Shown: one piece after another, positions 1 through 8,634 of the stretch | Numbering within the stretch: the first letter of the stretch is position 1 | Layout of the letters: each line of letters opens with the position of its first letter | Position numbers and translations under genes: made by a program | Source: SG8-41 sp963699525 | Lineage (GTDB): Bacteria > Pseudomonadota > Gammaproteobacteria > Burkholderiales > SG8-41 | DNA: 64,000 nucleotides | Reading direction: 5' to 3' | NCBI GenBank assembly: GCA_963699525.1 | Contig: CAVOUI010000007.1 | Coordinates: forward strand, 186,001 to 250,000 | The notes under the pieces: generated by a model | The model's database searches: none | What the model saw: the letters and a program-made list of their open reading frames with translations, nothing else | Told to the model about the DNA's origin: nothing

Positions 1-734
1 CCCGACTCGGCGATGGGCGCGACCTCCGGCATCGCGGGAGAGCGCTTCGCGGTCGAGATGCCGAGCGCCCGCAGCTTCCCGGAAAGCACGAGCGGCCGCA
101 CCGCCGCCGTCGACGCCAGCATCACGGGCACCTGGCCGCCCATCAGGTCGGTCAGCGCCGGGCCGGTGCCCTTGTAGGGAACGTGCGTGATGTTGATTCC
201 CGCCATCGACTTGAACAGCTCGAAGGAGAGATGGTTGCTCGTTCCGAAGCCCGGCGAAGCGTAGTTCAGCTCGCCCGGCTTCGCCTTCGCCAGCACGATA
301 AGCTCCTGCACCGTCTTCGCCGAAAAACCGGGATTCACGACGAGCAGGTAGGGCGAGGACGACATCAGCGAAATCGGGTCGTAGTCCTGGATCGGGTCGA
401 ATGGAAGTTTTTCGCGCAGGCTCGGAATGACCGCGAGCGTGGTATTCGTCCCGAGCAGCAGTGTGTAGCCGTCGGCGGGCGCTCGCGCCACGATTTCCGC
501 GGCGATGATGGTCGAGGCGCCGCCGCGATTGTCCACAACCCACTGCTGTCCGAGGCGCTCGCCCAGGCGCTCGGCGAAGGCGCGCCCGAGGATATCGTTG
601 CCGCCCCCCGGGGGAAACGGGATGACGAAACGCACCGGACGCACCGGATATGTCTCCGCCGCCTGCGCCGAGAATGTAATTCCGACCGGCAAGCAGCTCA
701 GCGCAAGCAATGCGATGACGCGTCCCAGCGACAA
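1..734 (-). CDS. Bug/TctC-family solute receptor, 3' end cut by window edge
   Basis: Periplasmic receptor of the tripartite tricarboxylate transporter family. About 244 residues are visible and the C-terminal quarter lies outside the window. The start is a TTG at 732-734 with a GGAGGAGGG ribosome site just upstream. It opens a signal peptide of about 26 residues ending near AQA, followed by the family block PFPPGGGND, then ADGYTLL and VPYKGTG. It is the last visible gene of a minus-strand run that starts at the GlcG-like gene, 24 bases after the small membrane protein. Ligand unknown; probably a carboxylate. The family call is very secure, and the TTG start is fairly secure because no ATG precedes the signal peptide in frame. 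Confidence 0.93.
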   Translation of the reverse strand, partial: MSLGRVIALLALSCLPVGITFSAQAAETYPVRPVRFVIPFPPGGGNDILGRAFAERLGERLGQQWVVDNRGGASTIIAAEIVARAPADGYTLLLGTNTTLAVIPSLREKLPFDPIQDYDPISLMSSSPYLLVVNPGFSAKTVQELIVLAKAKPGELNYASPGFGTSNHLSFELFKSMAGINITHVPYKGTGPALTDLMGGQVPVMLASTAAVRPLVLSGKLRALGISTAKRSPAMPEVAPIAES

Positions 735-758
735 GGGTCCCTCCTCCGCTTTTGCATC

Positions 759-1133
759 TTACTGCGCAGGGTCGCGCCTGAAAAGAAAGTCGGACAGCTG
801 CCGGCACATCCGCGCGAGGACCGGGAGCAGCACGAACCATTGCAGGTAGCCGAGCGCCGTCAAAACTCCCCAGAGATAGAGTCCCTGCGACAGTATGCTG
901 GGCACGAAATTGAACTGGAGATAGAGTTCGAGCCGGATCTCGATGCCCGCCATTACGCCGAGGTGCCCGAGCGGGAAGCTCAGCCAGTAGAGCGGCGTGA
1001 GATAAGCGAGCGCCGAGCGGTCGCTGCCCAGGATGTCGGGCCGGAGCAGCGTGATCGTGAGCAGCACGACGGATGCCAGCAGCCATACGGTTGCGACCAG
1101 CCGCAGGACGGGATGCCGCGGGATGAGCGTCAT
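759..1133 (-). CDS. small membrane protein of unknown function
   Basis: A 124-residue protein with about three hydrophobic segments: residues 9-28 (LVATVWLLASVVLLTI), one around 45-62 (TPLYWLSFPLGHLGVMAG), and one near 82-108. A basic, Arg-rich tail follows. No family is recognised. Its ATG overlaps the stop of the MetE-core gene by 4 bases (ATGA, 1130-1133), so translation is probably coupled. It sits between that enzyme and a Bug receptor. It is too short and has the wrong shape for a standard TctB subunit, although a membrane role with the adjacent receptor cannot be excluded. Confidence 0.7.
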   Translation of the reverse strand: MTLIPRHPVLRLVATVWLLASVVLLTITLLRPDILGSDRSALAYLTPLYWLSFPLGHLGVMAGIEIRLELYLQFNFVPSILSQGLYLWGVLTALGYLQWFVLLPVLARMCRQLSDFLFRRDPAQ

Positions 1134-2170
1134 CGCGAATCGTGCCGGGCACCGAATTCCGCGCGCAGAATCCTGGCCGCTTCGACCATCGCGCGCATCT
1201 TGCCGAACGCGATGTCCCGCGGCAGGTACTTCATGCCGCAGTCGGGTGCGACGATCACGTCTTCGGGCCTGACGTAGGGCAGCGCGCGCTTGATGCGCGC
1301 CACGACTTCGCCGGGCGTCTCGATCTTCATGTCATTCAGGTTGATGGAGCCGACCATGACCTGCTTGCCGGGGAGCTTCGCCAGCACCGAGCAATCGAGC
1401 CCGGACTGCGCGGTCTCGATCGAAACCTGCTTGCAGCCGCAGCCCGCCAGCTCGGGCAGGAACGAATAGCCGGAAGGCCGCTGGTGGATGATCGCGGCGT
1501 AGCCGAAGCAGATGTGAACGGCCGTGGTGCCCTGGATGCCGTCGAGCGCGCGGTTCAGCGCCTTCAGGCCGTACTCGCGCGCCTGCTCGGGGCGCGCCTG
1601 CATGTAGGGCTCGTCGACCTGGACGATGTCGGCACCGGCCGCGAAGAGATCGCGGATCTCCTCGTTGACGGCGGCCGCGTAGTCCATCGCCGCCGCCTCG
1701 TCCGTCTTGTAGTAGTCGTTCTGCGCCTGGCGCGACATCGTGAACGGCCCCGGGACGGTCATCTTCACCATGCGGCGGGTGTGACGCTTGAGGAATTTCA
1801 GGTCTTCGACCTCGACCGGGTGCTTCCTGCGGATTCGTCCGACAATGCGCGGCACGGGGTTGGGATGGCCCGAGCGGTCGAGCGCCGAGCCCGGATTGTC
1901 GAGGTCGATCCCCTCGAGCGCAGTGGCGAAGCGGTTCGAGTAGGACTCCCGCCGGATCTCGCCGTCCGTGATGATGTCGAGCCCGGCTTCCTCCTGCGCC
2001 CGGATCGCGAGGATCGTGGCGTCGTCCTGCGCCTCGGCGAGGTGCGGCTCCGGGATCCGCCACAGCTCCTTCGCCCGAACCCGCGGCGGAAACCGCCCGG
2101 CGAGCTTCGCGCGGTCGATCAGCCACTCCGGCTGCGGGTAGCTGCCGACGAGCGTCGTCGGAAACAACAT
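1130..2170 (-). CDS. MetE-core (cobalamin-independent methionine synthase C-terminal domain) protein
   Basis: A 346-residue TIM-barrel protein matching the catalytic C-terminal half of cobalamin-independent methionine synthase, without the N-terminal half of classical MetE (which is about 750 residues). The likely zinc ligands are kept: His219 and Cys221 in VHICFGYA and Cys311 in APDCGMK. Glu252 in SIETA and the VDEP block (residues 185-188) also fit the family. Such stand-alone core proteins transfer methyl groups to thiols or take part in catabolism; the substrate is not evident here. Its ATG directly follows the stop of the GlcG-like gene, and its own stop overlaps the next start, so the three genes are an operon. 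Confidence 0.85.
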   Translation of the reverse strand: MLFPTTLVGSYPQPEWLIDRAKLAGRFPPRVRAKELWRIPEPHLAEAQDDATILAIRAQEEAGLDIITDGEIRRESYSNRFATALEGIDLDNPGSALDRSGHPNPVPRIVGRIRRKHPVEVEDLKFLKRHTRRMVKMTVPGPFTMSRQAQNDYYKTDEAAAMDYAAAVNEEIRDLFAAGADIVQVDEPYMQARPEQAREYGLKALNRALDGIQGTTAVHICFGYAAIIHQRPSGYSFLPELAGCGCKQVSIETAQSGLDCSVLAKLPGKQVMVGSINLNDMKIETPGEVVARIKRALPYVRPEDVIVAPDCGMKYLPRDIAFGKMRAMVEAARILRAEFGARHDSR

Positions 2171-2677
2171 CTAGAATTCCAGGCTGTCGCGGATTGCGGC
2201 GATGCCGACGGTGGCACATACGTCGTCGAGTTCGCCGCGCGGTGCGCCGGACACTCCGATGCCGCCGACGAGCGCTCCGCCGGCCTCGATCGGGAGCCCG
2301 CCGGCCACCGCGGCGACGCGCGGGCGATTGCGGATGCCGCTCTGGGGCATTCCGGGCCGCGTCGCCTTCTCGATCTCACCCGTGGGCGTGCGAAAGGTGG
2401 CTGCCGTCCATGCCTTGTCCACTGCCATGTCCACGGTGTGCGGACCGGCGAAACGGTCGCGCAGCACGACCTGCGTCACGCCGCTGCGGTCGACCACTGC
2501 CACCGTGACCTGGAAGCCGTCATCGCGGCATTTCTTGAGCGCGGCCTGCGCCGCCTTGAGTGCCGTCTCCGGTGTCATGACTTTCACCGAGTAGACAGCG
2601 TCCTGCCCGAGCGCGGCACTGAACGCGGTCAAAGCCAGCAAGCCCAGGCTGGCCGCTGCGTGCTGGCGCGTGTGCAC
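2171..2677 (-). CDS. GlcG/HbpS-family (DUF336) secreted protein
   Basis: A 168-residue protein of the GlcG/HbpS family, whose members bind heme or accompany catabolic enzymes. It has an export signal of about 25 residues (LGLLALTAFSAALGQ), then the conserved middle VVDRSGV and the family signature GGLPIEAGGALVGGIGVSG near residues 127-145. The first in-frame codon giving a signal peptide is GTG at 2677. An ATG at 2690-2692 lies in another frame, so a one-base error near the start cannot be excluded. It is first in the run with the MetE-core protein. Many Bug operons carry such a gene, which suggests a role linked to the same substrate. Confidence 0.82.
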   Translation of the reverse strand: MHTRQHAAASLGLLALTAFSAALGQDAVYSVKVMTPETALKAAQAALKKCRDDGFQVTVAVVDRSGVTQVVLRDRFAGPHTVDMAVDKAWTAATFRTPTGEIEKATRPGMPQSGIRNRPRVAAVAGGLPIEAGGALVGGIGVSGAPRGELDDVCATVGIAAIRDSLEF

Positions 2678-2777
2678 GGCGCGATTTCTTCATGAATTCA
2701 GGCATCACCGGACCTCCGCAAAGCGTTTATTTTCGCCCGGTTTTCGGCGCCGGGGACGGATTTTCACGTTCCACATT

Positions 2778-2806
2778 TTGAACTCCGAGAGCTCAAGGAA
2801 TATACT
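2778..2806 (+). promoter_or_regulatory. sigma70-type promoter for the Bug gene at 2863
   Basis: TTGAAC (2778-2783) and TATACT (2801-2806) are separated by exactly 17 bases, close to the consensus -35 and -10 boxes. They lie 57 bases before the ATG of the downstream Bug gene, in an AT-richer stretch that is unusual for this window. This is the clearest promoter seen here. Confidence 0.65.
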
Positions 2807-2862
2807 GCCGCTCAAACCAAGAAATGCTGCCGACGCAGGGCAGACCACGAGGAGGAGGTGAA

Positions 2863-3849
2863 ATGAAGCCACACAATCGGGCGTTACTCGTCCTGCTGGG
2901 ATCGTTCGCGTGCATGCTATTGGCGCCGCAGCTCGCGGCGCAGCAGCCGGCAAACGATTTCCCGAACAAGCCGATCCGCTGGATCATCCCGTTCCCGCCC
3001 GGGGGAAGCAACGACGTGCTGGGCCGCTACCTCGGGGTGAAGCTCACCGAGCGCATCGGACAGCAGGTGGTCATCGACAACCGGGGCGGCGCGAACGGCA
3101 TCATCGGCGCGGAACTCGCGGCCAACGCGCCCGCGGACGGCTACACGCTGCTCATGGTGTCCACGTCCTGGGTCATGAATGCCGCAGTCAGGAGCCTGCC
3201 CTACGACGTCGAGAAGTCGTTCGACCCGATCACGACGATCGGTTCCTCGCCGAATTCGCTGGTGGTGAGCCCGAGCGGGCCGTTCCGGACGCTCAAGGAT
3301 CTCGTGGACGCGGCGAAGGCCAAGCCAGGATCCATTCAATACGCGCATACCGGCGTGGGCGGCTTCAATCATTTCGGCGGCGAACTGTTCAAGAAGATCG
3401 CGGGCATCGACATGACGCCGGTTCCCTACAAGGGCGGCGGCCCCGCGATGATCGACGTGATCGCCGGCAACGTGCCGGTCATGTTCAGCTCGGTGACCCA
3501 GACGCTGGGACACGTGCGCGCCGGACGTCTGAAGCTCCTGGCCGTCGGCGCGGCGAAGCGCAGCCCCGCGGTGCCCGACGTTCCGACCGTGGCCGAAGCC
3601 GGATATCCCGGCTACGAAGTCTATGTGTGGTGGGGAATCGCCGCGCCGCACGGCGTTCCGACCGCGGTCATGGACAAGCTGCGGCGCGAGTTCGTCGCCG
3701 TCCTGCAGCAGCCGGAAACGCGCAAGCACCTGGCGACGGACGCCGCCGAGCCGCTGTCGCTCAGTCCCGCGGAGTTCCGCAAGATGGTGCGCGACGAGGT
3801 CAGCACCTGGCGCGGCGTCGCGCAGACGGCGGGCATCAATCTCAGGTAA
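2863..3849 (+). CDS. Bug/TctC-family solute receptor
   Basis: A 328-residue periplasmic receptor. The ATG at 2863 was chosen over an upstream in-frame ATG because AGGAGGTG lies four bases before it and a signal peptide (LLVLLGSFACMLLAPQLAAQ) follows at once. Family blocks are complete: IPFPPGGSND at about residue 42, ADGYTLL, VPYKGGGPA, VPDVPTVAEAGYPGY, and a C-terminal end WRGVAQTAGINLR. It is a single-gene plus-strand unit with its own promoter, and its last 8 bases overlap the convergent alpha/beta hydrolase gene. Ligand not predictable. No frame disturbance. Confidence 0.96.
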   Translation: MKPHNRALLVLLGSFACMLLAPQLAAQQPANDFPNKPIRWIIPFPPGGSNDVLGRYLGVKLTERIGQQVVIDNRGGANGIIGAELAANAPADGYTLLMVSTSWVMNAAVRSLPYDVEKSFDPITTIGSSPNSLVVSPSGPFRTLKDLVDAAKAKPGSIQYAHTGVGGFNHFGGELFKKIAGIDMTPVPYKGGGPAMIDVIAGNVPVMFSSVTQTLGHVRAGRLKLLAVGAAKRSPAVPDVPTVAEAGYPGYEVYVWWGIAAPHGVPTAVMDKLRREFVAVLQQPETRKHLATDAAEPLSLSPAEFRKMVRDEVSTWRGVAQTAGINLR

Positions 3850-4636
3850 CGGGGAAGTGGCGGTCGAGGAAGCCGAGGAAGTGGCGGTTGAATTCCGCCG
3901 GGTTCTCCGCCCACGGATAGTGCCCTGAGCCCGGAACGACGCCGAACTCGCAGCCCTTGATCATCGCAGCCACGCGCTTCATCCCGGCGGGATGGCCGAC
4001 CTGGTCCACCTCTCCTGCCACCAGGAGCGTCGGCACGGATATCGCGCGGAAACCTGACACGGCGTCGGCCTCCGGGTAGCTCTGCACGGCCTTCACCGCC
4101 GCCTTCACCGTCTCCGGCGGCGTGTGCGACGCCCAATGACGGACGAGATCGACCTCGGGTCCACGCGAGGTCGGACCCAGCATTGAATCCACCACCATCC
4201 TATGGGCGGTCACCGGGTCGGTGCCGGGCGGCGGCGGAGCCGTACGCTTGCGCACGAACTCCTCCTGCTCCTCCTTCGTGCGGTTGGCGAAATAGCCGAT
4301 CGTCGAGGAAATGACGATGCCGTGAACACGGTCCGGCACCTTCAGCCGGATGCGCGGCGTGATCTGCCCGCCCATGCTGTGGCCGTGAAAGACGTTGCGC
4401 TCGGTGCCGAGAGCCTTGATCAAAGCCGCGCCGGCTTCGGCCACGACGTCGAAGGAGAACGGGTCCGGCAACCGCGATAGCCCGTAGCCCGGCGCGTCCC
4501 ACGCGACGACCCGGTATCCCCGCGCAACCAGCCGCTCGGTCTGATAACGCCAGTACTCCTTCGAGCCGTAGATTCCGTGCAGCAGAAAAACGGTCACCTT
4601 TCCCTCGCCGGTGACCGTGTAGTCCGGCAGCCTCAT
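3842..4636 (-). CDS. alpha/beta hydrolase
   Basis: A 264-residue alpha/beta-fold hydrolase. The nucleophile elbow GHSMGG (Ser87), the acid in VAGEVDQV and the histidine in GSGHYPW form a complete triad. HGIYGSKEYW supplies the oxyanion-hole HG motif near residue 20. The ATG at 4636 is preferred to a GTG six bases upstream because GGGAG lies at proper spacing before the ATG. There is no signal peptide, so it is probably cytoplasmic. The family includes esterases and C-C bond hydrolases that act after ring cleavage, but the substrate is open. It is convergent with the preceding Bug gene. Confidence 0.9.
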   Translation of the reverse strand: MRLPDYTVTGEGKVTVFLLHGIYGSKEYWRYQTERLVARGYRVVAWDAPGYGLSRLPDPFSFDVVAEAGAALIKALGTERNVFHGHSMGGQITPRIRLKVPDRVHGIVISSTIGYFANRTKEEQEEFVRKRTAPPPPGTDPVTAHRMVVDSMLGPTSRGPEVDLVRHWASHTPPETVKAAVKAVQSYPEADAVSGFRAISVPTLLVAGEVDQVGHPAGMKRVAAMIKGCEFGVVPGSGHYPWAENPAEFNRHFLGFLDRHFPVT

Positions 4637-4711
4637 GTTCACTCCCTTTTTCCTGCCTGCCCGGTGATGCAGATGCCCAGTGAAGCAGTCACGCGGTGAC
4701 GAATGGAATCG

Positions 4712-5557
4712 CTAACGCCCCGACGAAGTTCCCACGCTGATCCCTCCTCCTATCTGGACCGTCGGCTGCGAGGGCGCGACCGAAACTCCGCGCACGCCGT
4801 GCCGTTCGATCGACTTCGCAACTTCGCCTGATACTTTCATCTCCTCGATGAATTGGCGCAGGTACTCCGCGCCTGCACTGCGGCCCTTGGGAACGCCAGC
4901 CGAGTACTGAATCACCGTGTAGCGGCCATCGAGCACGCGCGATCCGGGCAGCTTTTCGGCCTCCGCGATGAGGATCGGCTTCAAACTGGCGAGAGCCTCC
5001 AGCTTGTCGGCGACGAAAACCTTGAAGGTGGCTGCGGTACCTCCCGGCACTCGCACCAGCTGCGCATGCTTGAGCGCCCGGGTGAGGAACAGGTCGTTTC
5101 CACCCTTCGCGGAGACGGCTACGCGCACACCCGCGCGGTCCACGTCCTCGACGGTGCGCAACTTCGAGCCCGGGGGCACCAGGTAAGTGGAGTCGATCTC
5201 GGCGAATGCGGCCGCGAAGTTGATCTCGGCCTCGCGCGCCTGCTCGTACGCGAGAAACGCAAGGTCCCAGCCCCCGGCCTTCACGTCCGCCGTCAGCTGG
5301 CCTGCGGATGCGTACCCGACCAGCTCGACCGGAATTCCCGTCCGCCGGCCGAGCTCACGCGCCAGATCGACCGCGATCCCGCTGAGTTCGCCCGTATTCG
5401 GGTTCCTCTTGGCGAACAACGGATTGCCGTAGTTGATCCCCACGCGCAGCTTGCCCGTCGGCGCGAGATCCGACCGCACGGCGGGCGTCACCTGAGAAGT
5501 CGTCGCACACGATGCGAGCAGAATCAGGCATGCGAACCCCATCATGAGCCTGCTCAT
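4712..5557 (-). CDS. ABC-type amino-acid-like substrate-binding lipoprotein (SBP_bac_3)
   Basis: A 281-residue periplasmic binding protein of the polar amino acid (type 3) family. The N-terminus carries a lipobox (LLASC, Cys17), so it should be lipid-anchored. The typical start of the mature domain, GKLRVGINYGNPLF, is followed by the ligand-pocket stretch SGIAVDLARELGRRTG. No ABC permease or ATPase is next to it, so it is an orphan receptor that would need to share a transporter or act as a sensor. The ATG at 5557 has GGGAGGGG upstream. The C-terminal 20 residues are Gly/Ser-rich and atypical. Confidence 0.88.
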   Translation of the reverse strand: MSRLMMGFACLILLASCATTSQVTPAVRSDLAPTGKLRVGINYGNPLFAKRNPNTGELSGIAVDLARELGRRTGIPVELVGYASAGQLTADVKAGGWDLAFLAYEQAREAEINFAAAFAEIDSTYLVPPGSKLRTVEDVDRAGVRVAVSAKGGNDLFLTRALKHAQLVRVPGGTAATFKVFVADKLEALASLKPILIAEAEKLPGSRVLDGRYTVIQYSAGVPKGRSAGAEYLRQFIEEMKVSGEVAKSIERHGVRGVSVAPSQPTVQIGGGISVGTSSGR

Positions 5558-5616
5558 GGCCCCTCCCGATCGAATAATCCGACGGGTGACTGGAAAAAGG
5601 AACCCGGCCCGGATCC

Positions 5617-6051
5617 CTAGGCGAGGACGTCCGTCGTCTGCTCCTGGCGCAGCATCTCGAAGACGAACTCTTTGAGCTCGGGTCCGAGCGCGTCACGGGC
5701 GGACACCAGCCCGACCGGCCGGCCTTGCTCCACTACGGGCACGTTCCGAAAGCCGCCCTCGTACATCATCTGGAGCGCAACCGAGAATGGACTGTCCGCC
5801 TGCACCGTCCGGGGGTTCGGGGTCATGACGGCGCCGAGATCGGTCGTGCCCGCGTCGCGCCCTTCGGCGATCACCCGGAACAGCGCATCGCGCTCGGTGA
5901 ATACGCCGATCAGCTTGTCGCCCTCCACGACCATGATGGCCCCGACGTTGTGCTGCTTCATCAGGCGCGCCGCTTCGCGGACCGGCATGTCCTTCCGCGC
6001 CGTGACGAGCTCCTGTCCCTCGATAATGGTTCTGATGGTTCGTGACGACAT
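5617..6051 (-). CDS. CBS-domain pair protein
   Basis: A 144-residue protein made almost only of two CBS domains, which bind adenosine nucleotides and sense energy state or regulate a partner. The first domain contains MKQHNVGAIMVVEG and IGVFTERDALF; the second contains ALQMMYEGGFRNVPVVE and GLVSARDAL. The ATG at 6051 is preferred to one 63 bases upstream because GGAGGT stands five bases before it. It stands alone, 59 bases from the upstream end of the lipoprotein gene. No fused catalytic domain is present, so the partner is unknown. Confidence 0.9.
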   Translation of the reverse strand: MSSRTIRTIIEGQELVTARKDMPVREAARLMKQHNVGAIMVVEGDKLIGVFTERDALFRVIAEGRDAGTTDLGAVMTPNPRTVQADSPFSVALQMMYEGGFRNVPVVEQGRPVGLVSARDALGPELKEFVFEMLRQEQTTDVLA

Positions 6052-6229
6052 ATCGAACCTCCATGGCCGCATGGGGTGCGAAGCGATGCTACGCCCGCCG
6101 GCTGGACGGGTCAATCAACGACCGCCGGTCCGCCCCATCGTCCTGCGACCCTTGGTCCGCGGTCGATTTTATCCTCTCGCCATCCAGAAGCTCGTGCAGC
6201 CTGCGCAGAGCCTCGTTGACAGGGCAAGA

Positions 6230-7426
6230 TTACGCGTAACTCCTCAGCTGCTGTGAGAATTCCATCAGCTGCCGGATGCCGCTCGCCTCGGCCCGCCGGC
6301 ACCAGTCCTGGAGCTGCCCGACCAGCTGCTCGCGCGTGGCCGTCGAGCGCCTCCACACCGCCGCCAGCTCGCTGCGCATGGCAACCATCGTGTGAAGCAC
6401 GCGCGACTTCGGCAGCACCTCGGCGAGCTTCATGCGTTCCGGATCGCGCAGCATCTTGTCATCGCGGTCGAGCCAGGGCTCCAGGACTTCCAGCGCGTTC
6501 GCGTCCGCGGGCGAGGTCTTCCGCAGCTTGCCGATTTCCTCGGCGAGGGCGCGCCGGAGCGATTGCGCGTACTTCGCCAGGACGTCGTAACGGTTAGCGA
6601 CCACCGCCTGCAGCGTTTGCGGATCGACCGCCGGCCGGGGCGCCGTGAAACGCGGGATCGGCGCAACGTGCTTGACCCTGGCCAGGCCCATCGCTTCGAG
6701 AATCCGGATGTAGAGCCATCCGATGTCGAACTCATACCACTTGTACGAGAGCTTGGCGGACGTCGGGAAGGCGTGATGATTGTTGTGCAGCTCCTCGCCG
6801 CCGATGAGGACGCCCCACGGCACGATGTTGGTGCTGGCATCCGGCGAGGACCAGTGGCGATACCCCCAGTAGTGGCCGATGCCGTTGATCACGCCGGCCG
6901 CCCAGAACGGGATCCAGACGATCTGCGTAATGAGGATGAGCGCGCCGGGCACGATCCCGAACAGGATCACGTCGGCCGCGCCCGTCAGGATTATCCCCAG
7001 CGCGCTGAACTTCGAGTAGACGTGACGCTCGAGCCAGTCATCCGGCGTGCCGTGGCCATAACGCTCGATGGTCTCGGGCTTGTAGGCCTCCTTGACGTAC
7101 AAGAACACACCGCCCCACAGCACGCGGTTGAGGCCCAGCACCTGCGGGCTGTGCGGGTCCTCGGGGGTCTCGACCTTGGCGTGGTGCTTGCGGTGCACGG
7201 CCGCCCATTCACGGGTCACCATGCCGGTCGTCAGCCACAGCCAGAGCCGGAAGAAGTGACTCACGGCCGGGTGCAGATCGAGCGCGTGGTGGGCCTGGTG
7301 CCGGTGCAGGAATATCGTGACCGAAGCAATGGTGACGTGCGTCAGCGCCAGGACCACGATCACGTGGCCCCACCACGGAAGGTCAAACACGCCGGAAAAA
7401 AGCGTCAATTCCACGTTGCCCTCCAT
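6230..7426 (-). CDS. membrane fatty acid desaturase (acyl-CoA / acyl-lipid delta-9 type)
   Basis: A 398-residue di-iron membrane desaturase that introduces a cis double bond into acyl chains. All three histidine boxes are present: HRHQAHH at 41-47, HRKHH at 78-82 and HNNHH at 214-218, with hydrophobic hairpins at about 20-40, 145-190 and 203-212. The C-terminal 120 residues are a charged helical region seen in proteobacterial homologues. It is a single gene facing away from the membrane protein at 7495; the 68-base space between them must hold both promoters. It likely adjusts membrane fluidity. Confidence 0.93.
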   Translation of the reverse strand: MEGNVELTLFSGVFDLPWWGHVIVVLALTHVTIASVTIFLHRHQAHHALDLHPAVSHFFRLWLWLTTGMVTREWAAVHRKHHAKVETPEDPHSPQVLGLNRVLWGGVFLYVKEAYKPETIERYGHGTPDDWLERHVYSKFSALGIILTGAADVILFGIVPGALILITQIVWIPFWAAGVINGIGHYWGYRHWSSPDASTNIVPWGVLIGGEELHNNHHAFPTSAKLSYKWYEFDIGWLYIRILEAMGLARVKHVAPIPRFTAPRPAVDPQTLQAVVANRYDVLAKYAQSLRRALAEEIGKLRKTSPADANALEVLEPWLDRDDKMLRDPERMKLAEVLPKSRVLHTMVAMRSELAAVWRRSTATREQLVGQLQDWCRRAEASGIRQLMEFSQQLRSYA

Positions 7427-7494
7427 CTTCGAAGTCGTGCGCCACTGTAGCGGTGCACTAGAATTCAGATTAAACGTATGCGCGGACGGACGGC

Positions 7495-8634
7495 TTGATC
7501 CAGGTCAAATCCACTTTCGACGAGCCCGCGCCAGGACCGAGCACGCCACTGCTGGTGGGAATCACGGGACTGATACTCCTTGGCGCGCCGCTTGCCGGCG
7601 TCTGGCTCGCCGGGCAGCCGCTCGCTGAGTACCTGGAGCTGCCGCCGCGGCCTTCACTCCGCACAGCGGCCGGGTTTTCGTGGGGCATCTTCTGGCTGAT
7701 GGCGGCGCTAATTGCGGCGGCCGTCGCGCCGTTTGTCTGGCGGTTCCTAAATGTGCCCGCCCCGGCGCCCGGTCAAGCAGACGGGCGGAAGGATTTTCCA
7801 CAGTGGGGCTGGGCTGCCCTCTTCTGGCTCGCCGCCTGGTGGACGCTCGCGTGGACGCGGTTCCCGTGGTTCGAGTCTATCCAGCAACACACGTTCACCC
7901 CGCTCTGGCTTGGCACCATCGGCATCATGAACGCGCTGACGATGCGGTGCGCCGGGACCTGCCTGATGGTCAGGGAGCCGGGGCGCTTTGCCGCGCTCTT
8001 TCCCCTGAGCGCGCTGTTCTGGTGGTTCTTCGAATACCTGAACCGCTTCGTCGCCAACTGGCGCTACACCGGCATCGGGGATTTCGGCGCTCTCGAGTAC
8101 ACGCTCTTCGCGACGCTCGCCTTCTCCACCGTGCTGCCGGCGGTGGCGAGCACCGCGGAGTGGCTCGGCACCTTTCCCAAGCTCGACGCGGCGTTTGCGC
8201 GATGGTGTCCATTGCGTGTTCCGGTCCCGAAGCTCGCGGCTGCCATGGTGCTCGGCCTCACCACCGTGTCGCTTGCCGCACTCGGTGTCTTCCGCGAGAC
8301 CGTCTATCCGCTGGTGTGGATTTCGCCGGCGCTCGTCATCATCTGCCTGCAGGCGCTCGGCAACCGGACGACCGTGCTCGCGCCGCTGGCGACCGGCGAC
8401 TGGCGCGGGGTCGCCAGCTGGTCATCGGCCGCGCTTCTCTGCGGCTTCTTCTGGGAGATGTGGAATTACGGCAGCCTCGCGCGCTGGGAGTACAGCATCC
8501 CACACGTGGACCGGTTCAGGATCTTCGAGATGCCGCTGCTCGGGTATGCGGGCTACCTGCCCTTCGGCATCGAGTGCGCAGCGATCGCCGCACTGGTGGG
8601 ATTGAACAATATGCGCGCCGCTCAGCGGCGTTGA
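7495..8634 (+). CDS. multi-pass membrane protein of unknown function
   Basis: A protein of about 379 residues with roughly ten hydrophobic segments and many aromatic residues (WFFEYLNRF near 185, FFWEMWNYG near 320). No family is recognised. The frame opens with TTG at 7495; no ATG gives a longer reading. A GTG at 7555, just before the first hydrophobic segment, is an alternative start, so the N-terminus is uncertain. It ends 12 bases into the convergent nitrile hydratase accessory gene. The many Trp and Phe residues in pairs suggest an integral enzyme or transporter. Confidence 0.75.
   Translation: MIQVKSTFDEPAPGPSTPLLVGITGLILLGAPLAGVWLAGQPLAEYLELPPRPSLRTAAGFSWGIFWLMAALIAAAVAPFVWRFLNVPAPAPGQADGRKDFPQWGWAALFWLAAWWTLAWTRFPWFESIQQHTFTPLWLGTIGIMNALTMRCAGTCLMVREPGRFAALFPLSALFWWFFEYLNRFVANWRYTGIGDFGALEYTLFATLAFSTVLPAVASTAEWLGTFPKLDAAFARWCPLRVPVPKLAAAMVLGLTTVSLAALGVFRETVYPLVWISPALVIICLQALGNRTTVLAPLATGDWRGVASWSSAALLCGFFWEMWNYGSLARWEYSIPHVDRFRIFEMPLLGYAGYLPFGIECAAIAALVGLNNMRAAQRR

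Noticed and set aside
759..1133. The small membrane protein as a TctB subunit.
   Set aside because: It has only about three hydrophobic segments and no similarity of pattern to TctB, and no TctA follows.
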